In this document: piece after piece, positions 17,006 to 26,458 of the stretch
How the letters are laid out: every line of letters begins with the position of its first letter
How positions within the stretch are numbered: the stretch's first letter is position 1
Origin: CAIYTF01 sp963664845
GTDB lineage: Bacteria > Bacteroidota > Ignavibacteria > Ignavibacteriales > Ignavibacteriaceae
Direction of reading: 5' to 3'
Assembly: GCA_963664845.1 (NCBI GenBank)
Contig: OY761615.1
Span: forward strand, 310,001-374,000
DNA length: 64,000 nt
Made by a program: the position numbers and the translations under genes
Notes under the pieces: generated by a model
The model's database searches: none
The model's input: the letters and a program-made list of their open reading frames with translations, nothing else
Told to the model about the DNA's origin: nothing

Positions 17006-17891
17006 TTACACCTTTACCGGTTAATTGGCTATTGAGAACATCTACCACTTTTTGCAGTGAACCGGTTAATCCTTTAATCTGCGTCATAAGACTGTCATCG
17101 TAAAGGATCTTGCCTAAATTGTTTTTCTGGCTTTTGGTGTCCGATAAAAGTACATCCAGTTTGGTGATCACCGTGTTTGCATTTTGCGTCAGTTCACCTG
17201 CCTGCTTTAAAGTGGCATTGATGTCATCTTTGTTCTTCGAGATAACATCGCGCGTCTCGCTCACCAGTTGATTACTGTTACTGATAAGCGAATTGATTTG
17301 CGTGCTGTTTTTATCGAGAATAGTATTTACTTTAATCGTGATATCCTTCAGGCCCATCAACGAGGTTCGGATATTCTGCTGGCTCATTTCATCCGTGAGC
17401 ATTTTATTGAGCATGGTAAGGGTGCTGTCAATGGATTTCATGATCTTGGGAAAGTCTTTCGTTATCGGTCCAGCGGTTTTCATGATGGTGGGAATATCAG
17501 CCGAAAACTCGCCAATGGCCACTTTGGAATAATCCAAATCGGTCGGAGCAAACCCCGGTGTTACTTCCACTTTCTTTCCGCCCATCAGGTCAAGCATCTC
17601 CACGCTGAACACCGCATCGCTCTTCAGTTTCACGTCGGGGTCAAGCGAAAGACTAATGCACACGGATGTTGGATCGTTGACAATGGTCGCAACATATCCT
17701 TTCTTTACACCGTTCACCGTCACCTGATCGCCTACAGATAAGCCGGAGACAGAGGAGAAGCGGACAGTTACAAGTTCACGGGCGGCTCCAAACGTAGTAT
17801 TTTTAGCCCAGGTGATCACAAAAATAAACCCCAATAACGCCAGGAGAACGGTTGCTCCTACCCGAATTTCAGTTTTTCTTTCGTCCTTCAT
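16977..17891 (-). CDS. MCE/MlaD family lipid-transport protein
   Basis: 304 residues: a short cytosolic start, one membrane anchor (about residues 12-29, VGATVLLALLGFIFVITW), one MCE domain (about 38-115, with VRFSSVSGLSVGDQVTVNGVKKG), then a long helical tail rich in Asn, Ser and Lys likely to form a coiled coil. MlaD-type proteins are the periplasmic lipid-binding part of an ABC transporter moving phospholipids between membranes. No MlaE permease or MlaF ATPase gene is in this window, so the partner must be elsewhere or absent. The gene overlaps its neighbours by 23 bases upstream and 29 downstream. Confidence 0.88.
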   Translation of the reverse strand: MKDERKTEIRVGATVLLALLGFIFVITWAKNTTFGAARELVTVRFSSVSGLSVGDQVTVNGVKKGYVATIVNDPTSVCISLSLDPDVKLKSDAVFSVEMLDLMGGKKVEVTPGFAPTDLDYSKVAIGEFSADIPTIMKTAGPITKDFPKIMKSIDSTLTMLNKMLTDEMSQQNIRTSLMGLKDITIKVNTILDKNSTQINSLISNSNQLVSETRDVISKNKDDINATLKQAGELTQNANTVITKLDVLLSDTKSQKNNLGKILYDDSLMTQIKGLTGSLQKVVDVLNSQLTGKGVNVRAKIDLF

Positions 17892-18237
17892 TTGCTATAA
17901 CCTCTTCAATATATTTTATAAACTTTTGACTTTCTTCAGTTGTGAGAACATTGTCATTGAGCATACTTTTCAATGTATCACTCACTCTTCCGATCTCATT
18001 AAGATCGAAAGTATTTGTGGTAAGCAAAGTATCGGTATACTCGCGCAGGGCTTGCACAACCTCTTCTTTGTCTTCAGGATCGGCATTGGCTGCTACCAGA
18101 CGCTCTTGAAATTTTTTAAACCCAAAATCAACAATCATTTCCTTTGCCGGCTTTGGCAGATTAGTTAAAAAATAGAAAATAATTGCCAATAAAATTGTGG
18201 TAAATATCAGTGCTTTAACAAAACAGGATGATTTCAT
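17869..18237 (-). CDS. Small single-pass membrane protein, unknown
   Basis: A 122-residue protein with one hydrophobic segment near the start (ALIFTTILLAIIFYFLTNLP) and an acidic, helical remainder that would lie outside the cytosol. No known domain is recognised. Its start overlaps the CNNM-like gene by four bases (ATGA) and its end overlaps the MCE gene by 23 bases, so it is made together with both. The tight coupling to the MCE gene suggests it may help that protein, but nothing in the sequence proves it. Confidence 0.8.
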   Translation of the reverse strand: MKSSCFVKALIFTTILLAIIFYFLTNLPKPAKEMIVDFGFKKFQERLVAANADPEDKEEVVQALREYTDTLLTTNTFDLNEIGRVSDTLKSMLNDNVLTTEESQKFIKYIEEVIANEGRKKN

Positions 18238-19505
18238 ACAGGTTTATCCAGCGTGAATGCTTTGATCCGGTTATTTTTAACATCGGCAATGGTAATTTTG
18301 CAATTCTCATAAACAAACAGATCACCCTTTTTGGGAATGATCCCGAGTTTGTCATAAATCCAGCCGGCAGCAGTTTCATATTCCTTATCTGAAAAATTAA
18401 TGGTCAGTCCAAACTCAGCAGCAAAGTCCTTGATGGGAATACTTCCACTTACCAGATAGGATTTATCACCGGTTTGTTTAATAAATTCATCCGCCGTATC
18501 AAATTCATCACGAATCTCCCCAACAACTTCTTCTATGATATCTTCCAGCGTAACCAGTCCGGATGTGCCGCCATATTCATCAACAACGATGGCAACATGC
18601 AGCTTTTTCTCCTGAAAATCCCGCATCAATTCGTTGATCAGCTTTGTCTCGGGGACTATCAACGGTTTGCGCAACACTTTTTCCATGGAGAACGTCTCCC
18701 TTATTGCAGGATCCCGCAGAAATTTCAACAGGTCTTTGGCATACAGGATACCCTTGATATTATCGAGGCTATCCTCGTAAACAGGTATTCGGCTGTGGAT
18801 GGCGTCTTTAATCGTCTCAATCAGGTTGTTGAAAGGCAGATCATAGGGAACTGCAAAAATATTTGTACGGTGGCGCATTATCTCACGAACAATTTTTGTT
18901 TTCGTGGAAACCAATCCCTGTATCAAATCGTGCTCCTCATCCTCAAGCGTTCCTTTCTCATGACCTAACGCCGCCAAAAAAGGGATCTCATCACCGGAAA
19001 GGGTATGAAACTTGGAATGAACTGCAATTTTGGAAACAATAGTTCGGATCCCTTCACTGAAGAGCTCAGACACAGGGTACAGCAACATACTCACAAAATA
19101 AAGCGGCACAGCATAGAACTTTGCCAACGGCACCGGATGCCGTGCAGAAAGCACTTTTGGTGTAACTTCACCAAACACCAACAATAAAAGTGTTACCAAC
19201 ACAATCTGCAGGGTTATCATTAAATCCTTTGGAAGATGGTGTACCTCTGCATATTGTATGGCAAACATTGCAGTCAGTATTGAGACAAGAATATTTACGA
19301 GCGTGTTTCCGATGAGAATGGTGATCAGCAACCTTCGGGGTGCATCAAGAAGAATGAACAAATATCTCTGAATAAGAGGGTTCCCGGTTACGGCAGCGCT
19401 CAGTTGTTTTTTGTCGACTGAAAAAAGCGCAACCTCTGCTCCTGAAAAAAAAGCAGAGGCTACGACCAATAAAAAAATTCCGGGAACCAGAAACAGTGTG
19501 TTCAA
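18234..19505 (-). CDS. CNNM/CorC (HlyC-type) membrane protein with CBS pair
   Basis: 423 residues in the classical order: an N-terminal CNNM (DUF21) domain of several membrane helices (start FLVPGIFLLVVASAFFSGAE; later LLVFGEVTPKVLSARHP), a pair of CBS domains (about residues 200-330, RHRTNIFAVPYDLPF and DEYGGTSGLVTLEDIIEEVVGEI), and a C-terminal CorC/HlyC domain. Related proteins take part in Mg2+ efflux or resistance; the Bacteroidota homologue GldE is associated with gliding, and this may be the same branch. Starts 16 bases after ssb, as is common in this phylum. The transported ion is inferred from family. Confidence 0.9.
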   Translation of the reverse strand: MNTLFLVPGIFLLVVASAFFSGAEVALFSVDKKQLSAAVTGNPLIQRYLFILLDAPRRLLITILIGNTLVNILVSILTAMFAIQYAEVHHLPKDLMITLQIVLVTLLLLVFGEVTPKVLSARHPVPLAKFYAVPLYFVSMLLYPVSELFSEGIRTIVSKIAVHSKFHTLSGDEIPFLAALGHEKGTLEDEEHDLIQGLVSTKTKIVREIMRHRTNIFAVPYDLPFNNLIETIKDAIHSRIPVYEDSLDNIKGILYAKDLLKFLRDPAIRETFSMEKVLRKPLIVPETKLINELMRDFQEKKLHVAIVVDEYGGTSGLVTLEDIIEEVVGEIRDEFDTADEFIKQTGDKSYLVSGSIPIKDFAAEFGLTINFSDKEYETAAGWIYDKLGIIPKKGDLFVYENCKITIADVKNNRIKAFTLDKPV

Positions 19506-19521
19506 AATTCAAAAACGCTCA

Positions 19522-19950
19522 TTAAAAGGGCAAATCCTCGTCAGGTGAACCTGAATCGGCCTGTTGTTCCTGAGACTCCGGCATCGACTGTCCACCGCCA
19601 TCACCACCCCTGTCACCGCGGGCGTCCAGTGGAATGATCCGGTCAACAATCACCTCTGATATATAACGTTTCTTCTGCTCTTTATCCATATACTCCCGGT
19701 TGGCAATTCGTCCTTCCAGATAGATTTTCGAACCCTTTTTAAGCGCATTGCGCATGAACTCAGATAAATTCCAGGCTACTATGTTGTGCCAGGTCGTTTC
19801 ATCCGTCCATTTACCGTCCTTGTTCTTGAACGAATTGGTTGTTGCCATTGAGAACGATGTTACCGGCAGATTTTGATTTGTGGTGTACCGGGTTTCCGGA
19901 TCTTTCCCAAGATGTCCGATCAGCATAACTTTGTTTAATGAATAAGCCAT
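19522..19950 (-). CDS. ssb: Single-stranded DNA-binding protein
   Basis: 142 residues with the OB-fold start SLNKVMLIGHLGKDPETRYT, the central WHNIVAW segment and the acidic C-terminal tip DEDLPF through which SSB recruits replication and repair enzymes. The linker is short and Gly/Gln rich. The ATG at 19950 is chosen because GGAGG stands five bases before it; the upstream ATG at 19962 lies inside that ribosome site. It is 64 bases after the anti-sigma gene and 16 before the CNNM-like gene. Confidence 0.95.
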   Translation of the reverse strand: MAYSLNKVMLIGHLGKDPETRYTTNQNLPVTSFSMATTNSFKNKDGKWTDETTWHNIVAWNLSEFMRNALKKGSKIYLEGRIANREYMDKEQKKRYISEVIVDRIIPLDARGDRGGDGGGQSMPESQEQQADSGSPDEDLPF

Positions 19951-20014
19951 AATATCCTCCAATGGTGTTATTTGGAATAGTTACAAATAAATTTACTTAA
20001 TTTTTCACTTAAAA

Positions 20015-20446
20015 TCATCTGTTGAGCAGGCGGATCACCATAAGAAAGCCAAGAAGTATAATTCCTATCACAATAAAAAAATACCAGATGAAATTTTTAT
20101 TGACTTTCGGTTTTGCTTTGGCTGCTGCTGGCTTATTTCGTTTCTTCTGCTCAGTTTGAGATTTAGACTCTTTTGTTTCGCGTTTCTTCACCGTTACCGG
20201 ACTTTCGACAGTATCGTCTACCCTTAACGCCGAAATCGCACCTACAATAGCCTGTTTCACCTTTTCAGGGACCGGATAGGATGGCGGGATCTCTACAATT
20301 TTTTGCTTGTATCGCTTCAATTTGTTAAACTCTACCAGGCATAAATTACACACCTTCAAATGAAGCTCGAATTCCTCCTGATATTGCCTCGGAAGTTGCC
20401 CATCCACGTAGAAACCCAATAGTTTTACGAATTCCTCACAGTTCAT
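20015..20446 (-). CDS. Putative zinc-finger anti-sigma factor
   Basis: 143 residues: an N-terminal anti-sigma zinc-finger module (MNCEEFVKLLGFYVDGQLP, then HLKVCNLC giving the HxxxCxxC ligands), a long Lys/Glu-rich linker, and one C-terminal membrane helix (FIWYFFIVIGIILLGFLMVI). This is the layout of membrane-held ZAS anti-sigma factors. Its ATG overlaps the stop of the upstream sigma gene by four bases, the normal sign of a sigma/anti-sigma pair. It should hold the sigma factor at the inner membrane until a signal releases it; the signal is unknown. Confidence 0.85.
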   Translation of the reverse strand: MNCEEFVKLLGFYVDGQLPRQYQEEFELHLKVCNLCLVEFNKLKRYKQKIVEIPPSYPVPEKVKQAIVGAISALRVDDTVESPVTVKKRETKESKSQTEQKKRNKPAAAKAKPKVNKNFIWYFFIVIGIILLGFLMVIRLLNR

Positions 20447-20955
20447 CGTCTAAATCCATCGCTAATTTGAAAACGTCCTTTATCTAAAAGCGCACGGATT
20501 TCCCGCAGTGAAAACTCCGGCAATATATCGTGAATCTCATCAAGGCTGTATTTTTTTATATCGTAAAGAACCACTATCAAACGTTCCTCAAATTTCAGAC
20601 CGGGCAACAACTGATCAATGTCGCTTACTTTAACACTGTACTTCGGTTTATAAACCTCAGCCGAAAGCAATATTGCATTCTTGTTTCTGTATTTTTCCAA
20701 TATATTAACTAAAGCTATTCCCTGCAGCCAGGCAATAAATGAACTGTTCATCCTTACCTGTTGTATATTGTCCCAGGCAAATCGAAATACTTCAATGGCA
20801 ACCTGCTCACTAAACTCCTGGTTACAGAGTAATCGTTCGATAAACGTATATACGCCGTCGGCATACAACTGCACTATTTGAACAAATGACCTCATACTCC
20901 CTTTTTGGGAGCGTTCAATGAGGTTACTTATGTACTTACTATTCTCGTCTAACAC
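20443..20955 (-). CDS. ECF-type RNA polymerase sigma factor
   Basis: A 170-residue protein with a divergent sigma region 2 (GSMRSFVQIVQLYADGVYTFIERLL ... FRFAWDNI, where DVFxxxW is the usual form) and a region 4 helix-turn-helix (FEERLIVVLYDIKKYSLDEIHDIL followed by SLREIRALLDKGR). Sequence is diverged, so promoter choice cannot be predicted. It starts 53 bases after the amylase-like gene and overlaps the anti-sigma gene, making an evident regulatory pair. The family is fairly sure, the regulon unknown. Confidence 0.82.
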   Translation of the reverse strand: MLDENSKYISNLIERSQKGSMRSFVQIVQLYADGVYTFIERLLCNQEFSEQVAIEVFRFAWDNIQQVRMNSSFIAWLQGIALVNILEKYRNKNAILLSAEVYKPKYSVKVSDIDQLLPGLKFEERLIVVLYDIKKYSLDEIHDILPEFSLREIRALLDKGRFQISDGFRR

Positions 20956-21008
20956 AAAAATCCTTGAAATAATAGAACCGTTTTCTCATCTCCCCCTATC
21001 TTCATCCG

Positions 21009-24000
21009 CTATGAATTTTTCTTGGGCCTTGATGTTTTTTTCACCGGGCTTTTCGTTTGCTTCAGCGGTTTTACTTTCTGTTTGTCCGTTTTACTTACGG
21101 ATTTTGCCCCTTTTATGGCTTTCGGCTTCTCTCCAACCGATTTCCTGATTGCACTCCTCTTTTCCTTGGCCACAGGACTTTTTACTCTTACCGGCCTTAC
21201 TTCCGCCGCAACTGCGTTGAGGAGCAACATGAATTTCTCATACTGATAGCCCGACTGTTCTGAGCAAACCAAAGCATTGTGGAAAAGATCAGCCAGTTTT
21301 CCAATTTCGGACTTAAATTCACGCTTGCCGGCAAGTGCTGAAATGCTTATTTTTTTACCGGAGGACTTTGCAAGTTCAACACTCCGTTGCCCGGCTAAAA
21401 ACACGTTCATCCAGTAATACCACTGAAGAAGCAATTCCAGCCGTTCCTTATTGAAATAGGCGGTCCCCTGATATACATTATATCCTGAGAATTGCTTTAA
21501 ATCGGCTCTATGCAGCAGACTACGTAATGCCTCGCTGTTCAATTCAGTCGGTTTTTCCGCTGGTAAATGCAACGACTGTACCGGGAATTCAGCCAACAAA
21601 ATTCGCAACAGATCGAACTCAGCCCGCACTTCTTCATAGCTGTCGTGCAGGCGGATAAAATTCTGCCAAAGCGGTTTTGAAAGATACAAATCGTCAAACA
21701 ATGGGATTATACCACTGTCTTTGGCATCTGTTTGGATTGATGAAAGCAGACGGTATATTATATCATAGATCACAACAAGATCCATATATGCCGGGAATTT
21801 TTTTACTGTCTCTTTCCTCAAATCTGCATTCACCTCCCCGCTTTTTTTCTCGCCATAGAGCAAATTGAAGAAAAGTGGTTGCAGCACTCCAATAACTTTC
21901 AAATCCTGAAGCACATTCATCAATCCTTCATGCGGATTCTCTATTTTATAACCCAGTGCCTGAAGTTCGTGAACCGTGTCAAAATATTTTCCTTTAAAAT
22001 AAGGGGAGAAATCGATGAAAGGATCTGCTGCATCCTGGGCAAATACCTTTTTAAGCTCTTTCAGGTTATATTCATTGAACACCTCGGAAATGGTAGCATG
22101 AAGGTCCGCCGTGCGAAGTTCATTCAGAGATTGTGTAACTGATGGTACGCCATTCCCATTCAGATGATCGTATAACCGGTTATAATAGCCTGATTCATCG
22201 TAAACTTCAGTAAAGTCAATGAAAACTTTATACTCATACCCATCCAGGCTGCAAGCGAACCCATTTTGTCCCACTTCTCTGCCTGAGAACAAAAACTCAA
22301 GGCCGGACCGGTGTTCTTTTGCAGTGTAGAAAAACTTATCCTCGGCACGGAAACGCAATGTCGAAACCAGATCGCTATAGATCAAATCGGGATTATCCTG
22401 GCTCTGGGCATCCCCAACAACCTTGCCTGTTGTATATTGGATTTTACCAATGGTTCTTTCAAAAGTGTTGTTGAAAAGCGTTAGTGCCCGTTCTCCTCCC
22501 TTTGCATTTGTGAAAGCAAAAACATTCTGATTGACAGTTGATGCATCCACCAGAAAATCGAACAACCAGAAGTTCTTAACACCGCTGAAAAGATAGCGTT
22601 TCAAAGTAAGGGGGAAAATTTCCCTTTTGTGACGTTCCACCAAATAGTGATCAGAGACCTCATCGTAGTAAGCCCGTTGGTATTCCATGCCATATTTTTC
22701 CGTGAACCCATCAATCTGGCCATGGGCAAACATTGGCAAACCTGGCAGCGTAACCAGCATAACGGTAACGCCAAAATATTTGTCCCCTTTTCCAAACTGA
22801 TTGATCGCAGTTTCTTCATCAGGGTTGCTCATAAAATTCACGTAACGTTTAAGAATTTCCGGATTGAACTCCATGGTATTCTTAATCAGTTCACGGTACT
22901 TGTAATTCTCTTCTTTCATGAACATATGCATAAAGGCGCTGTTATACACCCGGTGCATACCCAGTGTACGAACAAAATATCCTTCCATTAACCAGAATGC
23001 CTCAGCCAGCAGGAGCGTGTCTGGCATTTCCTGATTCATACGGTCAACAACTTCTCTCCAAAACTCGTTAGGCATTGCCGCATCAAACATTTCCTTTGTC
23101 ATGGCAAAATCTGCCCGAGACGGTATCGCCCCACCGGTGCCCGGCTGCGGAAACCATAACCGCTGATAATGCCGCTTGGTAAGGGTCATAGCTGCATCAA
23201 ATCGGATGATGGGGAACATTTCGGCAACACGTTTTATCTTCTGATAAAGCGCTTCACGGACCTCGGGGCGCATCAGATTCAGTTGCGCGGAATCATTCCA
23301 CGGCATGTTGGTTCCGTCATTTCCATGATAGATGTAACGCACGCTGGAATCATAATGGTTTTTCATTTGGAACACAACCGCTGCATCCTGTCTGCTGTAG
23401 TATTTATCTTCAATGCGAATTTCAAAATTTGGGTTATCCGACAAATTTGGTCCGGTGAACGAATAACCTGGATAGGGCGGATAGGAACTTTGCACAAAAT
23501 AATCAGGGTGCTCAAGTGTCCAGCGGGAAAAAATCCCGGTATGGTTTGGAACCATATCACTTGCCAGCCTTATTCCACGCGCCTTGCACCGGTCACGCAA
23601 ATTCTCGTACGCAGCGTAGGCCCCCAGTTCATAGGCAATTTCATAATCAAATAGCGAATACGCTGACGACACGGCATCATGGTTGCCGCAAAACTGTTTT
23701 ATTTTCTTTGAAGCGGTACTCCGCTCCCAAACACCTATCAACCAGAGAGCATTAAAATGCCAGTCCCGCAATGCATCCAGTTCCTCATCAGGAATTTGAT
23801 CCAGCGTTTTAATGCTCCTGCCATATTTCCTTGACAATTGATCAAGCCAAACAAAAGTATTCTTGGCAATCATCACAACCCGGGGCATCCAATCAGTGTC
23901 CTCGGTAAACTGCTCTTCTTCAAACAGATAGGAACCGCTCACTTCATCTAGTGAAACAAATTTGCCCTGTGCCCCGGTGGCGCCCTCACTCAGCAGTCTT

Positions 24001-24866
24001 TGAAGTTCCTCAGCCGACAGCGTTTTATATACGGGAACCGGTGGTGTACCACCCTTGTCACCATGCTGAACAAAAATTTTCGAATCTTCATAAATCAGAT
24101 CTGTCCCGCTCAAAATCCGCAAAATGATGTCTTCCGAAATATTCCACTGCTCATGAATGTACTTCAGTTGAGATTCGATGCTGTCCGGATGTTCCAATAT
24201 CGGTTTTAACAGGTACTTCAACAGAGATTCTTTGCCGCCGCCTACGGGTTTTTCCGTCTCGAAATACAAAACCGACTGTTTAATTGCCTTTTCATATACC
24301 TCTGTTTTTTTCAGTGGCAGTTCATCAAATAATTCTTTCAGCGTTTTTAATGCAGGGTTGAAATTCTCAAGGTAAAGCAGAAGCAGTTCTTCGAAAATAA
24401 TCTCAGTATTCGGCTTTCCAAGGCTGCTTTCGAGCAGGAATTCAGCCGGTTTTTTTTCACCTGAAAAAACGCTCAGTGGCGGAAAATTTTCGGTGAAAGT
24501 CAGCAAAAGCTGATTAATTTCCTCTTCGCCCAGACTTTCGGAAAGGTGAGCCAATGTCCTATTGATCGCACCCGGATTCTGCTTTTCTTCATACTCCCGG
24601 ATCACAAAGTGATAAATTTCATGAAATAAGGCTGCAGCGTTTAATAAACCAGGTGTCACCTGTTCATCCAAACGATTCTCGGTTCTGCGATGCTGATTGA
24701 TTTTTTCGGATAGGATTCTTGCCTGTGAAAAATTGGCAATAATGATGTTTCCGAGAATTGAATAGAAACTCTGATCAACCTGATAGCGGTTTCTCGCATC
24801 CCGTGAGATATGAAAAAAGTACTCAATCTTTCCCAGCGGTTCAATGCGAGCGTTAGAGAGTTTCAT
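21009..24866 (-). CDS. Very large alpha-amylase (GH13)-like protein
   Basis: 1285 residues from the ATG at 24866, chosen because GGAGG stands four bases before it (an ATG at 24905 lacks this). The GH13 barrel occupies the middle: region I SDMVPNHTG near 440, nucleophile Asp in IIRFDAAM near 557, acid Glu in LLLAEAFW near 622, and third Asp in NFMSNPDEETA near 683, where Pro replaces the usual His. The first 300 residues are helical and unassigned, and contain HEIYH near 82-86. The C-terminus ends in about 55 residues very rich in Lys, Pro and Ser. No signal peptide is seen, so it probably acts in the cytosol on glucans. Precise activity unknown. Confidence 0.85.
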   Translation of the reverse strand: MKLSNARIEPLGKIEYFFHISRDARNRYQVDQSFYSILGNIIIANFSQARILSEKINQHRRTENRLDEQVTPGLLNAAALFHEIYHFVIREYEEKQNPGAINRTLAHLSESLGEEEINQLLLTFTENFPPLSVFSGEKKPAEFLLESSLGKPNTEIIFEELLLLYLENFNPALKTLKELFDELPLKKTEVYEKAIKQSVLYFETEKPVGGGKESLLKYLLKPILEHPDSIESQLKYIHEQWNISEDIILRILSGTDLIYEDSKIFVQHGDKGGTPPVPVYKTLSAEELQRLLSEGATGAQGKFVSLDEVSGSYLFEEEQFTEDTDWMPRVVMIAKNTFVWLDQLSRKYGRSIKTLDQIPDEELDALRDWHFNALWLIGVWERSTASKKIKQFCGNHDAVSSAYSLFDYEIAYELGAYAAYENLRDRCKARGIRLASDMVPNHTGIFSRWTLEHPDYFVQSSYPPYPGYSFTGPNLSDNPNFEIRIEDKYYSRQDAAVVFQMKNHYDSSVRYIYHGNDGTNMPWNDSAQLNLMRPEVREALYQKIKRVAEMFPIIRFDAAMTLTKRHYQRLWFPQPGTGGAIPSRADFAMTKEMFDAAMPNEFWREVVDRMNQEMPDTLLLAEAFWLMEGYFVRTLGMHRVYNSAFMHMFMKEENYKYRELIKNTMEFNPEILKRYVNFMSNPDEETAINQFGKGDKYFGVTVMLVTLPGLPMFAHGQIDGFTEKYGMEYQRAYYDEVSDHYLVERHKREIFPLTLKRYLFSGVKNFWLFDFLVDASTVNQNVFAFTNAKGGERALTLFNNTFERTIGKIQYTTGKVVGDAQSQDNPDLIYSDLVSTLRFRAEDKFFYTAKEHRSGLEFLFSGREVGQNGFACSLDGYEYKVFIDFTEVYDESGYYNRLYDHLNGNGVPSVTQSLNELRTADLHATISEVFNEYNLKELKKVFAQDAADPFIDFSPYFKGKYFDTVHELQALGYKIENPHEGLMNVLQDLKVIGVLQPLFFNLLYGEKKSGEVNADLRKETVKKFPAYMDLVVIYDIIYRLLSSIQTDAKDSGIIPLFDDLYLSKPLWQNFIRLHDSYEEVRAEFDLLRILLAEFPVQSLHLPAEKPTELNSEALRSLLHRADLKQFSGYNVYQGTAYFNKERLELLLQWYYWMNVFLAGQRSVELAKSSGKKISISALAGKREFKSEIGKLADLFHNALVCSEQSGYQYEKFMLLLNAVAAEVRPVRVKSPVAKEKRSAIRKSVGEKPKAIKGAKSVSKTDKQKVKPLKQTKSPVKKTSRPKKNS

Positions 24867-25432
24867 TAGACCTCCGTTTCTGATCCATAACTTTGAAAAT
24901 AGCATTGCAGATACAATATACTACATTGGCAAATTACCAGCATCTACAGTCTAAAATTAAAAAGTGTCAGTGGATAAATCAAATTAATAGTATAATTTAT
25001 GCACCCCCCTCAAATGTTGGAATATTACTAAATGGGCACTGACTGCTCATTCGGCACATCCCCTGCTTTTCTCACAAATCTGGAAATCTCAGGTTTGTAA
25101 CATGCCCTGGTAGTAATTGATTGTCAACCTGTCCCTTACCGGTATAAGCCTGACGAAATATGTGAAGAATGCCCTGGCTGCGTTAAAAAGTAAATTTATA
25201 ATTTCGATCCGTGGATATCAGCTCAAATCCACGCACTCCGTGTGCATTCAAATTCTTTTAAGTTATCCTCTTAGGGTGAGGACCTGTTTTCTCATCGAAT
25301 AAGTGTCAACTATCAGTCGATCGCATTGGGTAGAGTGTCAGGCGAAGAGCTTTTGTCTCAAGCTTCAGGTACAATTACCATGTTTACACCCGTGCCCAGC
25401 TGCTCCACAGGAGGCAGCTTCATGAAAATTGC
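24867..25432. other. Intergenic region, no gene seen
   Basis: About 570 bases between two minus-strand genes. It would hold the promoter of the amylase-sigma-ssb run on its left. A 7-bp inverted repeat CGTGGAT/ATCCACG (25210-25233) is present, of unknown meaning, and a hairpin at 25398-25419 that follows the TPR gene. Short open frames here have no recognisable protein character. Confidence 0.5.
25398..25419 (-). terminator. Hairpin after TPR gene
   Basis: AGCTGC-TCC pairs with GGA-G-GCAGCT around an ACA loop, with one bulged G, starting 13 bases after the stop codon of the minus-strand TPR gene. No T-run follows on the minus strand, so termination efficiency is doubtful. Confidence 0.4.
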
Positions 25433-26044
25433 TTACTTCCCCACAGCTTGAATGGCTTCCCTCGCTTTATCGGCCAGTGGGTTATTGGGGTATTTGCTCA
25501 CGATTTCCTGCCATATCTTTTTTGCTTCAGCTGTTTTTCCCTGGGCGGCTGCCAGTTGACCAAGATCAAATTTCGCATCCAGATTTGCCGGATCCACTTT
25601 CAACACCCGGTTGAGGTACGCATCCACTTTGTCAAACTTTTGCCCGATATAATTAAAATAGGCCATGGAGAAAAGCAGATCAGTACGTTTGGGGTATTTC
25701 CGCAGAATTTTCTCATAGTATAATGATGCTTCATCAATTTTATGCGCCTGAGCGAGAAAATCAGCATATTCTCTTATTTTCAGCGTGTCATTTGGGCTGT
25801 CTTCAACAGCTTTTTGCAAGGTCTCAAGCTGCTTTAGGAATTCCGGTGCAACATTTGATTTGGACGGTGCTCCGTCTGCCCCTTTTAAACCTTTGTGTAT
25901 CTCATCCTGAGGCATCTCACCGGTAATCGGTTTCACCGGCTCGTTTTTTGTCTTGTTGTTGGTAATAACCAAAACAACCAGAATAATAATAAGTATGGCA
26001 GCCAAAATGGAATAATCACGTTTAGGCGAAAACTTGTAATTCAT
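25433..26044 (-). CDS. Membrane-anchored TPR protein
   Basis: 203 residues: one membrane helix near the start (ILAAILIIILVVLVITN), a polar linker with Lys/Glu/Pro, and then three to four tetratricopeptide repeats (about residues 80-200, for example IDEASLYYEKILRKYPKRTDLLFSMA). TPRs bind partner proteins; with this topology they would face the periplasm. It resembles the TPR part of CcmH/NrfG-type proteins of cytochrome c maturation, but that is only a structural likeness. It appears to be transcribed alone. Confidence 0.8.
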   Translation of the reverse strand: MNYKFSPKRDYSILAAILIIILVVLVITNNKTKNEPVKPITGEMPQDEIHKGLKGADGAPSKSNVAPEFLKQLETLQKAVEDSPNDTLKIREYADFLAQAHKIDEASLYYEKILRKYPKRTDLLFSMAYFNYIGQKFDKVDAYLNRVLKVDPANLDAKFDLGQLAAAQGKTAEAKKIWQEIVSKYPNNPLADKAREAIQAVGK

Positions 26045-26458
26045 GATGTAGTATCCTGAAACTATTGTTAGTAAACTTCGTGCTAAGGGGCTTCATCGGG
26101 CTGTTTATTCATTCACCGTGAACGCTTCATGGAAAGCACGAACACAGCTTTTCCATGCTTTAACCCAAAGCAGGAATAGCATACGGAATGACAGATCTCA
26201 TCATCTGGGATCTTCATCCTTCCGGTATCCGTTATTTGTTTTGAACGTCGAACGACCAGACTGTTTTCCCGGTAAAATCAGCAATCCCAGAACGCCCTCG
26301 TCGGGTAGCCTGCATATTTAAACCGGACAATTTGTAAAGACAGTAACACAGCTTAAACGATCAGGTTCCGCCGCCCATTGTTAAGAACACCAAACCTGAT
26401 TTTGCTTCATGCAGCCGGAAATCTGCATCCGCAGTTCCCGGCTCCCTGAGATTTAGGA
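26045..26458. other. Intergenic region, no gene seen
   Basis: About 415 bases between minus-strand genes. Apart from the hairpin at 26413-26443 and the presumed promoter of the TPR gene at its left end, I see no gene, tRNA or repeat. Confidence 0.5.
26413..26443 (-). terminator. Hairpin after dapF unit
   Basis: AGCCGGAA (26413-26420) pairs with TTCCCGGCT (26435-26443) with one bulge, and CTGC/GCAG extends the stem inside around ATCC. It starts 16 bases after the stop codon of the last gene of the dapF unit. It lacks a T-run. Confidence 0.45.

Noticed and set aside
25117..25302. 61-codon open frame in the gap after the amylase-like gene
   Set aside because: No start signal or similarity; composition like intergenic DNA.
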